Shown here piece by piece: positions 14,270 to 23,700 of a stretch of DNA of 26,611 nt; position 1 is the stretch's first letter; the number at the start of each line of letters is the position of its first letter. The position numbers and the translations under genes were made by a program. This DNA comes from an uncultured Anaerolineae bacterium (lineage in GTDB: Bacteria; Chloroflexota; Anaerolineae; Anaerolineales; Villigracilaceae): positions 1 to 26,611 of the forward strand of contig CAIRYE010000213.1 in NCBI GenBank assembly GCA_903882765.1. Reading direction: 5' to 3'. Below the pieces are notes generated by a model. That model saw only the letters and a list, made by a program, of their open reading frames with translations, ran no database searches and was not told the DNA's origin.

Positions 14270-15847
14270 TTACTTTGGTTTTACCGAGGTACGGATCTGT
14301 TCGTGTAAGTAAAGTTGAACATAGTGGTGTCCGCCAGCGTTCTTTCCGCTGGAACCGGAACCCTTCCAACCACCAAAGGGCTGGAATCCAGGCCATGCGC
14401 CGGTTGTAGCGCCTTGTGGGCGATTGGAATATGTTACACCGGCTTCGATGCGATCGAAGAAGTATTCTACATCAGCATCTGAGCCGTAAACACCAGCGGT
14501 GAGACCGTAGTCTACGTCGTTTGCCATATCCAAGGCTTGTTCAAGGGTCTTGAATTTGCCGATCGTTGTGATCGGGAGGAACATTTCTTCCTTCCAAAGG
14601 CGGTGGGTGTAAGGAACATCCAGAACGAAGGTGGGGGCGCAGAAGTATCCTTTGCCGAGATCGCCATCAGTGAGTACGGAACCACCGGTCAGGAATTTGC
14701 CGGCGGCGGCTAATTCCTTGTTGAAGTTTTGGAAATCTTCATAGGAAGATTTGTTCATCACTGGGCCCATAAAGATCTTGCGATCAGTTGGATCACCGAC
14801 AGAAAGTTTTTCGGTTAGGTCCTTCAATTTTCCAACCAGCTCATCATACACTTCTTCTTGGATGTAGACACGGCTGGCGGCGGAGCATTTTTGGCCTTGG
14901 AGACCAAAAGCGGAACGAACGATGCCCTGAGCGGCGTCATCGAGGTTCGCGTTCTTGGTGACGATGGCGGGATTCTTACCACCGAGTTCAAGAACCATTG
15001 GGCGAACGAATTTGCCATTGGCATAATCGCGGAACATCTTCATTCCAACATCGTAAGAACCGGTGAAGGTAACGCCGTCTACTTCGGGACTATTGACCAA
15101 GGCAGCGCCAATGGTGCGTCCGGGGCCGGTTACAAAGTTGACTACACCAGCAGGCAAGCCGGCATCCACAAAGCAATCAGCCAGTAAACGTACGATGAAG
15201 GGGGTATCGGTTGCGGGTTTGAGTACCACGGTATTGCCGGCAGCGAGAGCCGCGCCAGCAGGGCCGCCGGTTAAGGCGAAGGGGAAGTTGAACGGACTAA
15301 CTACCAGCCAAACGCCGTAAGGGCGCAGGACTGAAACATTGGTTACATCGTGATTGGGAAGGGGGTCTTTGCCCATAGGAATGACAAAGCCATTGTTTTG
15401 CTCCATCATGTCGCAGGAGTAGCGGATGAGGTCAGCGGTTTCGGCAACATCGCCCATAGCTTCCATGCGGTTTTTGCCAACTTCCATCGACATAACGGCA
15501 CCAAGGTAGGTGAGTCGTTCGTCGATCAGATCAGCGGCTTTGCGAAGAAGAGCGATTCTTTCTTGCCAGGGGGTATGGCTCCAGCCAAAATAGGCTTTTC
15601 GTGCGGCAGCCATCGCCATATCGGCGTGTTTTTCGGTGCCTTTTTGCATCACAGCGAGAACTACATTTGTGTCGATCGGAGTTCGATCGTCAAATTTCTC
15701 ATCGGCATAAACTTCTTTGCCATCAATGATCATGGCATATTCTTTGCCAAGATTGGCTTTCAGTTTTTGAATGGATTGATCAAATTGGGTATGTAATTCT
15801 TCAGGGGGATTATACATTGTTGCGTACGTAAGTTTGAAACCTGCCAT
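14270..15847 (-). CDS. pruA: L-glutamate gamma-semialdehyde (P5C) dehydrogenase, RocA type
   Basis: 525 residues of aldehyde dehydrogenase. NAD site and oxyanion segment VVSPFNFPF with N187; VVLKPATDTP; FTGSYDVG; catalytic base E287 in VLELGGKNP; nucleophile C321 in GLQGQKCSAASR; and EEMFLPITT. The N-terminus (MAGFKLTYATMYNPP) and length fit the stand-alone RocA/PruA dehydrogenases (about 515 residues) rather than the bifunctional PutA. It oxidises glutamate semialdehyde from proline or arginine to glutamate with NAD+. GGAGG lies 6 nt before the ATG at 15847. It has its own promoter and terminator, so it is probably separate from the CoA-transferase operon downstream. No proline dehydrogenase is in the window. 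Confidence 0.95.
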   Translation of the reverse strand: MAGFKLTYATMYNPPEELHTQFDQSIQKLKANLGKEYAMIIDGKEVYADEKFDDRTPIDTNVVLAVMQKGTEKHADMAMAAARKAYFGWSHTPWQERIALLRKAADLIDERLTYLGAVMSMEVGKNRMEAMGDVAETADLIRYSCDMMEQNNGFVIPMGKDPLPNHDVTNVSVLRPYGVWLVVSPFNFPFALTGGPAGAALAAGNTVVLKPATDTPFIVRLLADCFVDAGLPAGVVNFVTGPGRTIGAALVNSPEVDGVTFTGSYDVGMKMFRDYANGKFVRPMVLELGGKNPAIVTKNANLDDAAQGIVRSAFGLQGQKCSAASRVYIQEEVYDELVGKLKDLTEKLSVGDPTDRKIFMGPVMNKSSYEDFQNFNKELAAAGKFLTGGSVLTDGDLGKGYFCAPTFVLDVPYTHRLWKEEMFLPITTIGKFKTLEQALDMANDVDYGLTAGVYGSDADVEYFFDRIEAGVTYSNRPQGATTGAWPGFQPFGGWKGSGSSGKNAGGHHYVQLYLHEQIRTSVKPK

Positions 15848-16155
15848 AGAATGCCTCCAAAAATTTTAAATTGTTACCGTTTCGATTACTTATTTCAATC
15901 AATATTAGTATAGCGTAGCGATGGTTGATAGTCAAAACTTATTGGTAAATTTTTCACAATGTCATATAAAGATAGTGACTAATCTAACAATGAACTATAT
16001 TTAACTTTGACAAGCGTAGCATCGATAAGTAGGTAGCGGGGATAGGTTGGAAAGAAGGTTGACCATAAACGAATTATTCTTTCAAAGAAAAGGTTATCAC
16101 CCAAAAAACAGCAACAGGCATTTTTCTGCCGCACTATTTGATCACGGCTTTCCCT
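15848..16155. other. intergenic region between pruA and the prenyl-synthase gene
   Basis: 308 nt without a supported gene. It holds the pruA promoter and, on the minus strand at about 16095-16127, a weak 4-bp hairpin (GGCA with TGCC) followed after 8 nt by six Ts, which might end the isoprenoid operon. Nothing else was recognised; a plus-strand 65-codon ORF starting at 16047 runs antisense into the prenyl-synthase gene. Confidence 0.4.
15907..15935 (-). promoter_or_regulatory. promoter of the P5C dehydrogenase gene
   Basis: Minus strand: TTGACT (15935 to 15930) and TATACT (15912 to 15907) with a 17-nt spacer, a close match to the sigma-70 type consensus. Start expected near 15900, giving a leader of about 50 nt that contains GGAGG. 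Confidence 0.7.
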
Positions 16156-17184
16156 TTAGTGTTCTCTGTTCAACAATTTATCGGTCATATCGAAGAGAAT
16201 TTTGCCAGCGACGCCTCTCGGGTTTGCCATGCGCAAATTATTGATGGCCAAATCCGTCATTTGTTCGGCGATCTCGGTGGCTTTTAGGAGGGTGCCATCT
16301 CGAACGAGCAATTCAGATAATTCCCGGATCTCTTCAGGTTTGAAGGCTCCTTTTTGCCAACGCTCGTAAAATTCGCCTTTCTTTTCTAGCGAAATGAGCA
16401 CAGGAAGTGATTTTTTCCGCTCGATCAGGTCACTGGCGATCGATTTCCCGGTTTTTTCTTCTTTTCCCCAAATTCCTAAAATATCGTCCTGCACCTGAAA
16501 CGCCAACCCAAGGTATTGACCGTAAGATTGGAATGCCTCGATGGTAGATTCATCCGCACCTGCTAGAATGGCACCGATGGCGGTGCAGCAGGAGATGAGA
16601 GCGGCGGTTTTTCCGCTGATCATAGGCCAATAATTCTCTACGGTGAGGTCGGTGCGCGTTTCGTAGGATATATCCATAAATTGGCCGCGAGTAAGGTCGA
16701 GGCAGGTTTTTTGGATCAACTCGCTCACGCGATTGATCCTATCAGAGGGGTGTTTTCCGCTCATTTTGAAAACGGAAAGATTCGCCAAAACAAATAAGCC
16801 ATCGCCGGCGTTGATGCCTTGGGGGATGCCCCATTTGGTCCACACGGTATTGCGACCGCGGCGTTTTTCTGAACGGTCCTGAATATCATCATGGATCAGA
16901 GAGAAATTATGGATCAATTCGATAGCGCTTGCGGCGGGTACCGCGCTCTCCCATTCACCTATTTCCTCTTTTTCGTTTGCTAAAATGGATGCCTTGCTAA
17001 GCAATACCAATAAGGGCCTAAGCCTTTTTCCCGTCGCCTCTGGGCCTGAACCGTCTCCCGTCCAACCCATATGGTAGGAGAGCATATTGAAATACTCTTG
17101 GGTGTGTTTGTGGTCAAGTTGCGCTAGCTGATGTTGTAAGTCATTTTCGATAGCGTTGAACATTTGCTTGGTTAGGTCGGTCAT
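16156..17184 (-). CDS. polyprenyl diphosphate synthase (FPP/GGPP type)
   Basis: 342 residues of trans-isoprenyl diphosphate synthase. GKRLRP (52-57) binds IPP. The first Asp-rich motif is HDDIQDRSEKRRG with D99, D100 and D103, and the second is FQVQDDILGIWG with D233 and D234, ending in Gly rather than a third Asp. GKTAALISCCTAIGA lies between. It condenses IPP with allylic diphosphates using Mg2+. Phe at -5 from the first motif is compatible with short products (FPP or GGPP), but chain length is not settled. Its ATG follows the IDI stop codon directly, with no spacer, so translation is coupled. Probably supplies undecaprenyl, quinone or carotenoid pathways. Confidence 0.92.
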   Translation of the reverse strand: MTDLTKQMFNAIENDLQHQLAQLDHKHTQEYFNMLSYHMGWTGDGSGPEATGKRLRPLLVLLSKASILANEKEEIGEWESAVPAASAIELIHNFSLIHDDIQDRSEKRRGRNTVWTKWGIPQGINAGDGLFVLANLSVFKMSGKHPSDRINRVSELIQKTCLDLTRGQFMDISYETRTDLTVENYWPMISGKTAALISCCTAIGAILAGADESTIEAFQSYGQYLGLAFQVQDDILGIWGKEEKTGKSIASDLIERKKSLPVLISLEKKGEFYERWQKGAFKPEEIRELSELLVRDGTLLKATEIAEQMTDLAINNLRMANPRGVAGKILFDMTDKLLNREH

Positions 17185-18225
17185 TTAAGGTTGGTCCTTG
17201 ATATTGTGTAATTTGGTGGAGGCAAGCTGCTCAATGGTACCAGCGCCAACAACGAACATGGTGGTGAAGAGTTGTTTTTGGGTGAAATGGATCAATCGAA
17301 GGACATCCTCCGTGGAGGTGGTGGCAGCTTTTAGAAATTCCCCCGCCATACCGCCTAGGATCGCTCCCATCGCGATCGCTTTGGCGATATCGATCCCGTT
17401 TCGAATTCCACCGCTGGCGATCACTGGGATAGTTGGATCAACATTTTTAACCATCTGGATGGATCGGGTGGTGGGAATGCCCCATTGGATGAAGGATCGG
17501 GCTAATTTTGCTAATTCAGGGTCGGAGGTGCGGTAACTCTCTACCTGGCTCCAACTGGTGCCGCCAGCGCCTGCTACATCGATTCCAGCGATGCCGCATT
17601 CGATCAGGATCCTTGCTGTACTTTCGGAAATTCCAAAACCTACTTCTTTGGCAAATACAGGTATAGGCAGAGTTCTGCAGACTTGCTCTATCTTCCATCG
17701 CAAGTCTTGCCAATTTGTATCGCCACCCTCCTGTAGGGCCTCTTGTAGAGGGTTTAAATGTAAATATAGGGCGTCTGCCTCGATCATATCGACCACTTTT
17801 TTACAATCATCTATCGTCATGCCGTTATTGAGCTGGATAGCGCCTAAATTCGCAATGAGAGGGATATTTTTGGCGAATTTACGTACGGTGAAGGTAGGCG
17901 CTGACTTTGGGTCTACCAAAGCTGGTCTTTGACTGCCTACCGACATAGCTATGTTGCATTCACCAGCGGCTTCAGCAAGACGCTGGTTGATCTCGCCGGC
18001 AAGTTTGGAACCACCGGTCATGGATGATATTAAAATTGGAGCGGAGATGGTTTTGGACAGAAAGGTAGTGGAAGCGTCGACATCTGAAAGATCTATTTCA
18101 GGCAGAGCTTGATGATCGAAGGTGTAATCGTCAAAACCTGTGGTCAAGCCAGAGTGAACATTTTCATCAAGATTGATCTTGATATGTTCATCTTTTCTTT
18201 GGTCAATTGGCGTAACTACTGTCAT
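17185..18225 (-). CDS. fni: isopentenyl-diphosphate delta-isomerase, type 2 (FMN-dependent)
   Basis: 346 residues of the FMN TIM-barrel type 2 isomerase, unrelated to the Nudix type 1 enzyme. Motifs: RKDEHI at the N-terminus (10-15); ISSMTGG (67-72); MSVGSQRP (94-101); LHLNPLQE with H156, N158, Q161 and E162 (Mg and proton-transfer residues); FAKEVGFGIS; DVAGAGGTSW; and ASGGIRNGID for phosphate binding. It interconverts IPP and DMAPP and so feeds the prenyl synthase encoded immediately downstream. ATG at 18225 with AGGA about 9 nt upstream. The gene is divergent from acpP across an 83-nt region that must contain both promoters. Confidence 0.95.
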   Translation of the reverse strand: MTVVTPIDQRKDEHIKINLDENVHSGLTTGFDDYTFDHQALPEIDLSDVDASTTFLSKTISAPILISSMTGGSKLAGEINQRLAEAAGECNIAMSVGSQRPALVDPKSAPTFTVRKFAKNIPLIANLGAIQLNNGMTIDDCKKVVDMIEADALYLHLNPLQEALQEGGDTNWQDLRWKIEQVCRTLPIPVFAKEVGFGISESTARILIECGIAGIDVAGAGGTSWSQVESYRTSDPELAKLARSFIQWGIPTTRSIQMVKNVDPTIPVIASGGIRNGIDIAKAIAMGAILGGMAGEFLKAATTSTEDVLRLIHFTQKQLFTTMFVVGAGTIEQLASTKLHNIKDQP

Positions 18226-18260
18226 AAGAATGTGTTCCTGTCTATGGTTATTTATCTTAA

Positions 18261-18269
18261 TGATAAAAT
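18261..18269 (+). promoter_or_regulatory. possible extended -10 promoter of acpP
   Basis: TGATAAAAT gives TG at the extended -10 place followed by TAAAAT (18264-18269), about 40 nt before the acpP ATG. No good -35 is present, which extended -10 promoters can lack. Confidence 0.42.
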
Positions 18270-18308
18270 TAAAAAGCTAAATTTTGAAATCATATTTTGG
18301 AGGATTTT

Positions 18309-18542
18309 ATGTCAGATACTTATAATGAAATTAAAGCAATTGTAGTTGATCTTATCGGCGCAGATGAGAGCAAGGTCACCCTCGAAGCCAGCTTCCGCGA
18401 AGATCTTGGGGCCGATTCACTCGATCTCGTAGAGTTGATCATGGCTTTCGAAGATAAATTCGGCGCTGAAATTTCTGATGACGATGCTCAGAAGATCACC
18501 ACCGTTGGCGAAGCTGTAAAATACATCGATAGCCACAAATAA
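18309..18542 (+). CDS. acpP: acyl carrier protein
   Basis: 77 residues, acidic, four-helix acyl carrier protein. GADSLDLVELIM carries the DSL motif with S37, the 4'-phosphopantetheine attachment site. It shuttles acyl chains in fatty-acid synthesis. The ATG at 18309 has GGAGGA at 18299-18304; a TTG within that site is not the start. It is the only plus-strand gene in the right half of the window, divergent from idi2 and convergent with sucD, and has its own terminator. No other fatty-acid gene is adjacent. Confidence 0.96.
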   Translation: MSDTYNEIKAIVVDLIGADESKVTLEASFREDLGADSLDLVELIMAFEDKFGAEISDDDAQKITTVGEAVKYIDSHK

Positions 18543-18563
18543 ATTCTGAACCATTAAAAAGAG

Positions 18564-18594
18564 AAGGGCATAGTTGTTCACTATGCCCTTTTTT
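18564..18594 (+). terminator. terminator of acpP (may also serve sucD)
   Basis: AAGGGCATAGT (18564-18574) pairs with ACTATGCCCTT (18580-18590) around a 5-nt loop, and a T-run continues to 18594. It is 22 nt past the acpP stop. On the minus strand the same stem follows the sucD stop directly and is followed by CTCTTTTT, so it may act in both directions. Confidence 0.93.
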
Positions 18595-18595
18595 G

Positions 18596-19456
18596 TTATC
18601 TCAATAGTGAGGGAATTTCTTCCGGGTGTCTGGCGACTTTGACACCAGCGTTTTCAAGCGCTCTGATCTTATCAGCGGCGCTTCCGGAGCCGCCTTCGAT
18701 AATAGCACCAGCGTGGCCCATTCGCTTGCCAGCCGGAGCGGTTTGCCCAGCGATAAAGCCAACGACGGGTTTGGTCATTTTTGTGGCAATGAATTCAGCG
18801 GCTTTCTCTTCATCAGAACCGCCGATCTCGCCGATCATAACGATCTTATCGGTTTTTGGATCATCTTCGAACATACGGAGGATATCGATATGGTTGGTGC
18901 CATTGACAGGATCGCCGCCAATGCCAACGGTGGTGGAAGAGCCCATGCCCACTTGTTTTAGGGCATAAAGAACTTCATACGTGAGTGTTCCGGAGCGGGA
19001 TACGATACCAATGTTGCCGGGGATCGCGATATCGCCAGGGATGATACCAACTTTGGCTTCACCGGGAGTGAGCAAGCCTGGGCAGTTTGGCCCTAAAAGG
19101 CGAACGCCTTTTTGGTCGATGTAATTTCGAACACGCATCATGTCACTTACGGGAATGCCTTCGGTGATGCAGACGATGAAGGGGATCCCTGCGTCAGCGG
19201 CTTCAAAGATCGAATCCGCGGCGAAGCGGGCGGGTACGAAGATGATGCTGGTGTTAGCGCCGGTGGTCTCAACAGCCATTTTCACGCTATCAAAGATCGG
19301 GATGTTCTCATTTGCCCAACCGCCGCCTTTACCAGGGGTTACGCCGCCAACAACTTGGGTGCCGTAAGCAACCATTTGTTTGGTATGAAATAAACCTTCG
19401 CTGCCGGTAATTCCTTGCACCAAAAGGCGAGTATTTTTATTGACTAAGATGCTCAT
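18596..19456 (-). CDS. sucD: succinyl-CoA synthetase, alpha subunit
   Basis: 286 residues. The N-terminal CoA-binding Rossmann domain has VQGITGSEG and GVTPGKGG. ARFAADSIFEA and GPNCPGLLTP follow. The ligase domain has SRSGTLTYE, GIGGDPVNGT, and GHAGAI with H248, the phosphorylated His. It makes succinyl-CoA or ATP/GTP from succinyl-CoA with SucC. The ATG overlaps the sucC stop by 4 nt, and AAGGAG lies 6 nt upstream within sucC. Length and motifs are normal. Confidence 0.96.
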   Translation of the reverse strand: MSILVNKNTRLLVQGITGSEGLFHTKQMVAYGTQVVGGVTPGKGGGWANENIPIFDSVKMAVETTGANTSIIFVPARFAADSIFEAADAGIPFIVCITEGIPVSDMMRVRNYIDQKGVRLLGPNCPGLLTPGEAKVGIIPGDIAIPGNIGIVSRSGTLTYEVLYALKQVGMGSSTTVGIGGDPVNGTNHIDILRMFEDDPKTDKIVMIGEIGGSDEEKAAEFIATKMTKPVVGFIAGQTAPAGKRMGHAGAIIEGGSGSAADKIRALENAGVKVARHPEEIPSLLR

Positions 19457-20595
19457 TTAAGTTCTCCTTTTGCGGCTGCTACAGCTTTTTGCGCTGCTTC
19501 GAGTAATGTTTCAGCTGTGATCATATTAGCGTTGGCGAGCAAGGCGCGGCCTTCGGTTGCGTTCGTGCCTACTAATCGTACAACCATCGGTACTTTAGGT
19601 TTTACTTCGGCAATGGCGGCAAGAATACCACGGGCTACTTCATCACCGCGGGTGATACCGCCAAAAATGTTGAACAGAATGGCTTTTACGTTGGGATCGC
19701 TCAGAATGATTCGCATCGCGGCTGCTACTTTTTCAGCGCTAGCACCGCCGCCAATATCCAAGAAATTAGCAGGTTCGCCGCCAGAGAGCTTGAGAATATC
19801 CATAGAAGCCATCGCGAGGCCGGCGCCATTCACCATACAACCGATGTTGCCATCGAGCTTGATGAAGGTAAGGCCAAATTTACGGGCTTCGATCTCGGAT
19901 GGGGCATCTTCATCGGTATCCCGCATTTCAGAAAGTTCAGGATGTCGGAAGAGCGAGTTATCGTCGATGAGCATTTTTCCATCGAGGGCAACCAAATGGT
20001 TATCGCTGGTAATTACGAGAGGATTAATTTCGGCAAGTTCAGCGTCGTAATCGTTATATACACGCCAAAGGCCTTTTAAGATTTCTGAAAAGGCATTCCA
20101 ATGTTCGCGGGGTAGATTAATTCCACCGGCAATATCACGTGCTTGGTAGTCTTTGATGCCTACGAGCGGATTGACATGTAATTTGTAAATTTTTTCTGGG
20201 TTGGTTTTGGCGACTTCTTCAATTTCGACACCACCAGCGGAGGAGGCCATGATGACAGGCTTTTTCGCGGCCCGGTCATTGGTAATGCCAAGGTAGATCT
20301 CTTGGGCTATGGATGCGGCTTCATCTACCAGAACTTTGCGGACGGGTAGACCTTTGATCTCCATGCCGAGGATCTGGGTTGCAAACTGTTCGGCTTCATC
20401 TGGGTTTTTCGCGACCTTGATACCACCAGCTTTGCCTCGACCACCAACAAGCACTTGCGATTTAATGACAACATTCCCGCCGAGTTCTTCAGCGATCTGT
20501 TTTGCTTCGCTTGCCGTGGAAGCAACACGTCCTTTAGGGATCTTGATGCCGTACTTGGAAAAGATCTGTTTCGATTGGTATTCGTGGAGTTTCAT
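19453..20595 (-). CDS. sucC: succinyl-CoA synthetase (ADP-forming), beta subunit
   Basis: 380 residues starting MKLHEYQSKQIF. An ATP-grasp domain includes QVLVGGRGKAGG and EINPLV, and the C-terminal CoA-ligase part includes GNIGCMVNGAGLAMASMD, FLDIGGGA and FNIFGGITR. It works with SucD to interconvert succinate and succinyl-CoA with substrate-level phosphorylation in the TCA cycle. GGAG lies 8 nt before the ATG. First gene of sucCD; the extended -10 promoter at 20647-20655 lies 52 nt upstream. Confidence 0.96.
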   Translation of the reverse strand: MKLHEYQSKQIFSKYGIKIPKGRVASTASEAKQIAEELGGNVVIKSQVLVGGRGKAGGIKVAKNPDEAEQFATQILGMEIKGLPVRKVLVDEAASIAQEIYLGITNDRAAKKPVIMASSAGGVEIEEVAKTNPEKIYKLHVNPLVGIKDYQARDIAGGINLPREHWNAFSEILKGLWRVYNDYDAELAEINPLVITSDNHLVALDGKMLIDDNSLFRHPELSEMRDTDEDAPSEIEARKFGLTFIKLDGNIGCMVNGAGLAMASMDILKLSGGEPANFLDIGGGASAEKVAAAMRIILSDPNVKAILFNIFGGITRGDEVARGILAAIAEVKPKVPMVVRLVGTNATEGRALLANANMITAETLLEAAQKAVAAAKGELK

Positions 20596-20646
20596 CCGGG
20601 GGTCTCCATTACTAAAATTTTGGCATTTTCCTTACAGCCAAATCGT

Positions 20647-20655
20647 ATTATACCA
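20647..20655 (-). promoter_or_regulatory. extended -10 promoter of sucCD
   Basis: On the minus strand, TGG (20655 to 20653) directly precedes an exact TATAAT (20652 to 20647), the extended -10 form. The -35 position falls into the terminator hairpin of the upstream gene and is not a good match. Expected leader is about 45 nt. Confidence 0.6.
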
Positions 20656-20659
20656 TTCT

Positions 20660-20701
20660 AAAAAACCAACATCCGTGAAAGAATGGCTGTTCACGGATGT
20701 T
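20660..20701 (-). terminator. terminator of the DUF1028-HAD-rlmN-Agl23 operon
   Basis: AACATCCGTGAA (20668-20679) and TTCACGGATGTT (20690-20701) form a perfect 12-bp stem with a 10-nt loop. On the minus strand it is followed by GG and then six Ts (20665 to 20660). It starts 21 nt past the stop of the Agl23-NHL gene. Confidence 0.92.
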
Positions 20702-20722
20702 AGAAAGTTTATTTAATTTTGA

Positions 20723-23700
20723 TTATTGGTTGATAAGAAACCTCATTAATCGATTGTTCGCTGAATCAGCGATCCAGATATTTCCATCCGCATCGGCCGC
20801 GATACCATTCGGTAAACCAAAGGCGGTGGCTTCCGTTCCATATTCACCCCAGAGCTGAACAAAGCTACCATCTGTTTTGAATTCGATCACGCGGTACCCT
20901 TCGGGATCGGTGATGAACACCTTGTCACCCGTGATGGTGAGGTAAGGTTTGTTATCGAGCGTTTGGCTGTTCCAGCCATTTACATCCCAGAATTTCACTG
21001 GGGTAAAGTTGTTTTTATCGATCTCCGAGAAGACCTGAATACGCTGGTTCCACGTATCCGTAACATAAAGGAACCCGTCGCTATCAAACTTGACGTCTGT
21101 TGGCTCGCTAAATTGCCCAAGATCGAACCCTTCTGTGCCGAATTGTCCAAGAATTGCGCCATTGGTATCATAGATCATGATGCGCTTGTTGCCAGTATCG
21201 GCTACAAAAACCCTGCCGTCATCGGTAATGGTGATGCCGCGGGGGCCATAAAGCGCGCCAGGGGTTTCTTCTGTTCCAAAGGTCCCCCACATTTTTAAGG
21301 GTTTTCCTTCAGGGTTAAATTTTTGTATGCGGTGGTTCCAGGTATCGCTAACATAAACGGTGCCATCTTTTGCCACGGCAATACCCCATGGTTCGTTGAA
21401 GGTACCCATTGGCGCATCGCCCAACGATTGGTCGCCGAAGGTTCCCCAGGTGCGGATCAAGCTGCCATCCACGCCGAACTGCTGGACGCGGTGATTACGA
21501 GAATCGGTGACATAGACAGAGCCATCTGGAGCTACGGCAATTCCGCGCGGGGCATTGAATTGACCTGGTTCTGTTCCCGGTGTTCCAATTAGAACATCAG
21601 CGGAGTAAACTTTTTGTCCCGCGGCATAAGGATCTACCTTGGGTTTTGGCTGGATCTTTACGCCATAATTCCAAACTTTATCCACAACATCTTTCTTTAC
21701 ATACAAACGCATGCGGTCAGCGGGATCCCAGGTTGATTCGTTGATGCTAACCGAGTTGTTCACAACGCCGTAATCGGTAAAATCGCGATTGAGCCATACA
21801 TCGAAGATGGCGGCTCTCAATTCTGAATTCATCACCGCATTACATAATCGGCCAAAATCATAAGTCTTCGCGTATTTTAGCGCGCCAAGGATGCCCTTAC
21901 AGGCATAGGTTTCATCAAATGGAACCGTTGGGTCGGGGCGTTGGGAGATCAGGTTGAAATAATCTTGGTTTGGCCAAACCATACGGATGTAATCGAATTG
22001 GTAAAAATCATCCCCTACGATCGGTTCAACTTTCGCGTAGTTGTTATCCCCAACGATGATCACCGGAACATCCTTGAGAGAACGATCAGGTTGACCGCCA
22101 AAGAAGCGATTGTTGGGGTATTCGCGCATATACCATGAGAGAGGCCAGGAGGTGTCATCATCGTATGCGACCACAATGTTTTTTCCGCCAACTGTTTTGG
22201 CGGATAAATCATCCACCTGCGCAAGCATTTCCTTTACGCCGCTATAACTATGAGCGTAAACCAAATACTCTTGCGGGCTGTCGAACTTAAGATAATTAGC
22301 GCGAATAGTAGTTCGGAAGGTTAATACCGCTAAAACACCAAAGAACATTAGTCCGCTTAGAAGAATTGTTTGTTTGGATAATAAATTATTATCCACTCTG
22401 AATATCCCGAAAAGGGAGGCTGCCGAGATAACCAGCGCCGCAATGAAGGTTGTGGTTGCTTGCAATTGGACCAATTCCTTCCCCGCGAAGGGCAGGGGGG
22501 ATTGGAATAGCGAGTAGATCAGACCGCAGAAGCTAAGAATAAAAAGGACGTACAAACCGATTTTGAGGTAAATATTTCCGGCGAAAAACGCATCCCAATC
22601 GATCTTTTCGATCAATTTCCCGATAGCCCAACCACCTAATAATGTCATAGGAAGCGCCATGTGGAAAGTTAGCCACGGCATTTTTTCGCCAGCAACAGTA
22701 AAGGCAACAATGCTCATCACCGACCAAAAAGTTAGCAGACTAAAGAAGATGGTTTTGATGTTGAATTCAACTGGGCGAGACTCATCCAATTCCAAGGATA
22801 GGTATTTATCTTTATTACGGAAACCAATATACACCGCGAGCATACTGGCGATGGCAGGGAGAAATTCGTAGATAGGAATGGTCAGGAAAATATAGTAATA
22901 CCAGGGTTGCGAACCACGTTCTACCCCTTGTTGCGAGATCCAATAACCCAAAGAACCAACAATGCCGGTGAAGAAACCGGACCCATTCGTGAATACGGTT
23001 GTGTACAGAATGACATAAGGCGCCCAAAAAATTATGGACATTTTCAGCCAAACATCCCGCTTCCACCAAACGCCAATCACGATCGTTACAAGAATAATTG
23101 GAAGTAAAAAGACAGCTGTATGCATCAAACCGGTGTTCGAGTAGTCAACCGGGTCCCAACCCATGAGGGCTACGGGGAAGGCGGAGAGTTGCGGCAAAAC
23201 GAGGGATCCAAAAACGATCAATAGATCGAAGGATCGGCTGGCTCGAATTTTATCTAAACCATACCCTTTGAGTAGGAAATATACCGCGCTGATAAACGAA
23301 ATCAGGAATAACGCAAGCAATACATAAACTCCAACCATTAGGTTGGTAGAGGGAGCGGTAAGCGCTTCGGCAGCGTCAGTAGTTTTTTCTGGTCGCGAAA
23401 TCAAAAACAGAACCGCGGATGTGCCAATAAAGAGGATGCTAGCAACAAGGCTGATCGAAAATTTCTTATAGCTTGGTCGGTCATTTTCCCAAGGTTTAAC
23501 AACGATGCTAAAAATGAAAATGATCGCAAGGAAGATCAACATTTCAGCGTTGTAAATAAAGGATGTTTCCTTGGTGAGGTAGTGGATGATAAATGACCCA
23601 GCGATCAGATATATGTATTTATGTTCTCCCGATTCAAAGTAGCGGAATACAGCGTACAACATCAGGAAGAACGATAAGGCGATATATGAATCTTCGCGGG

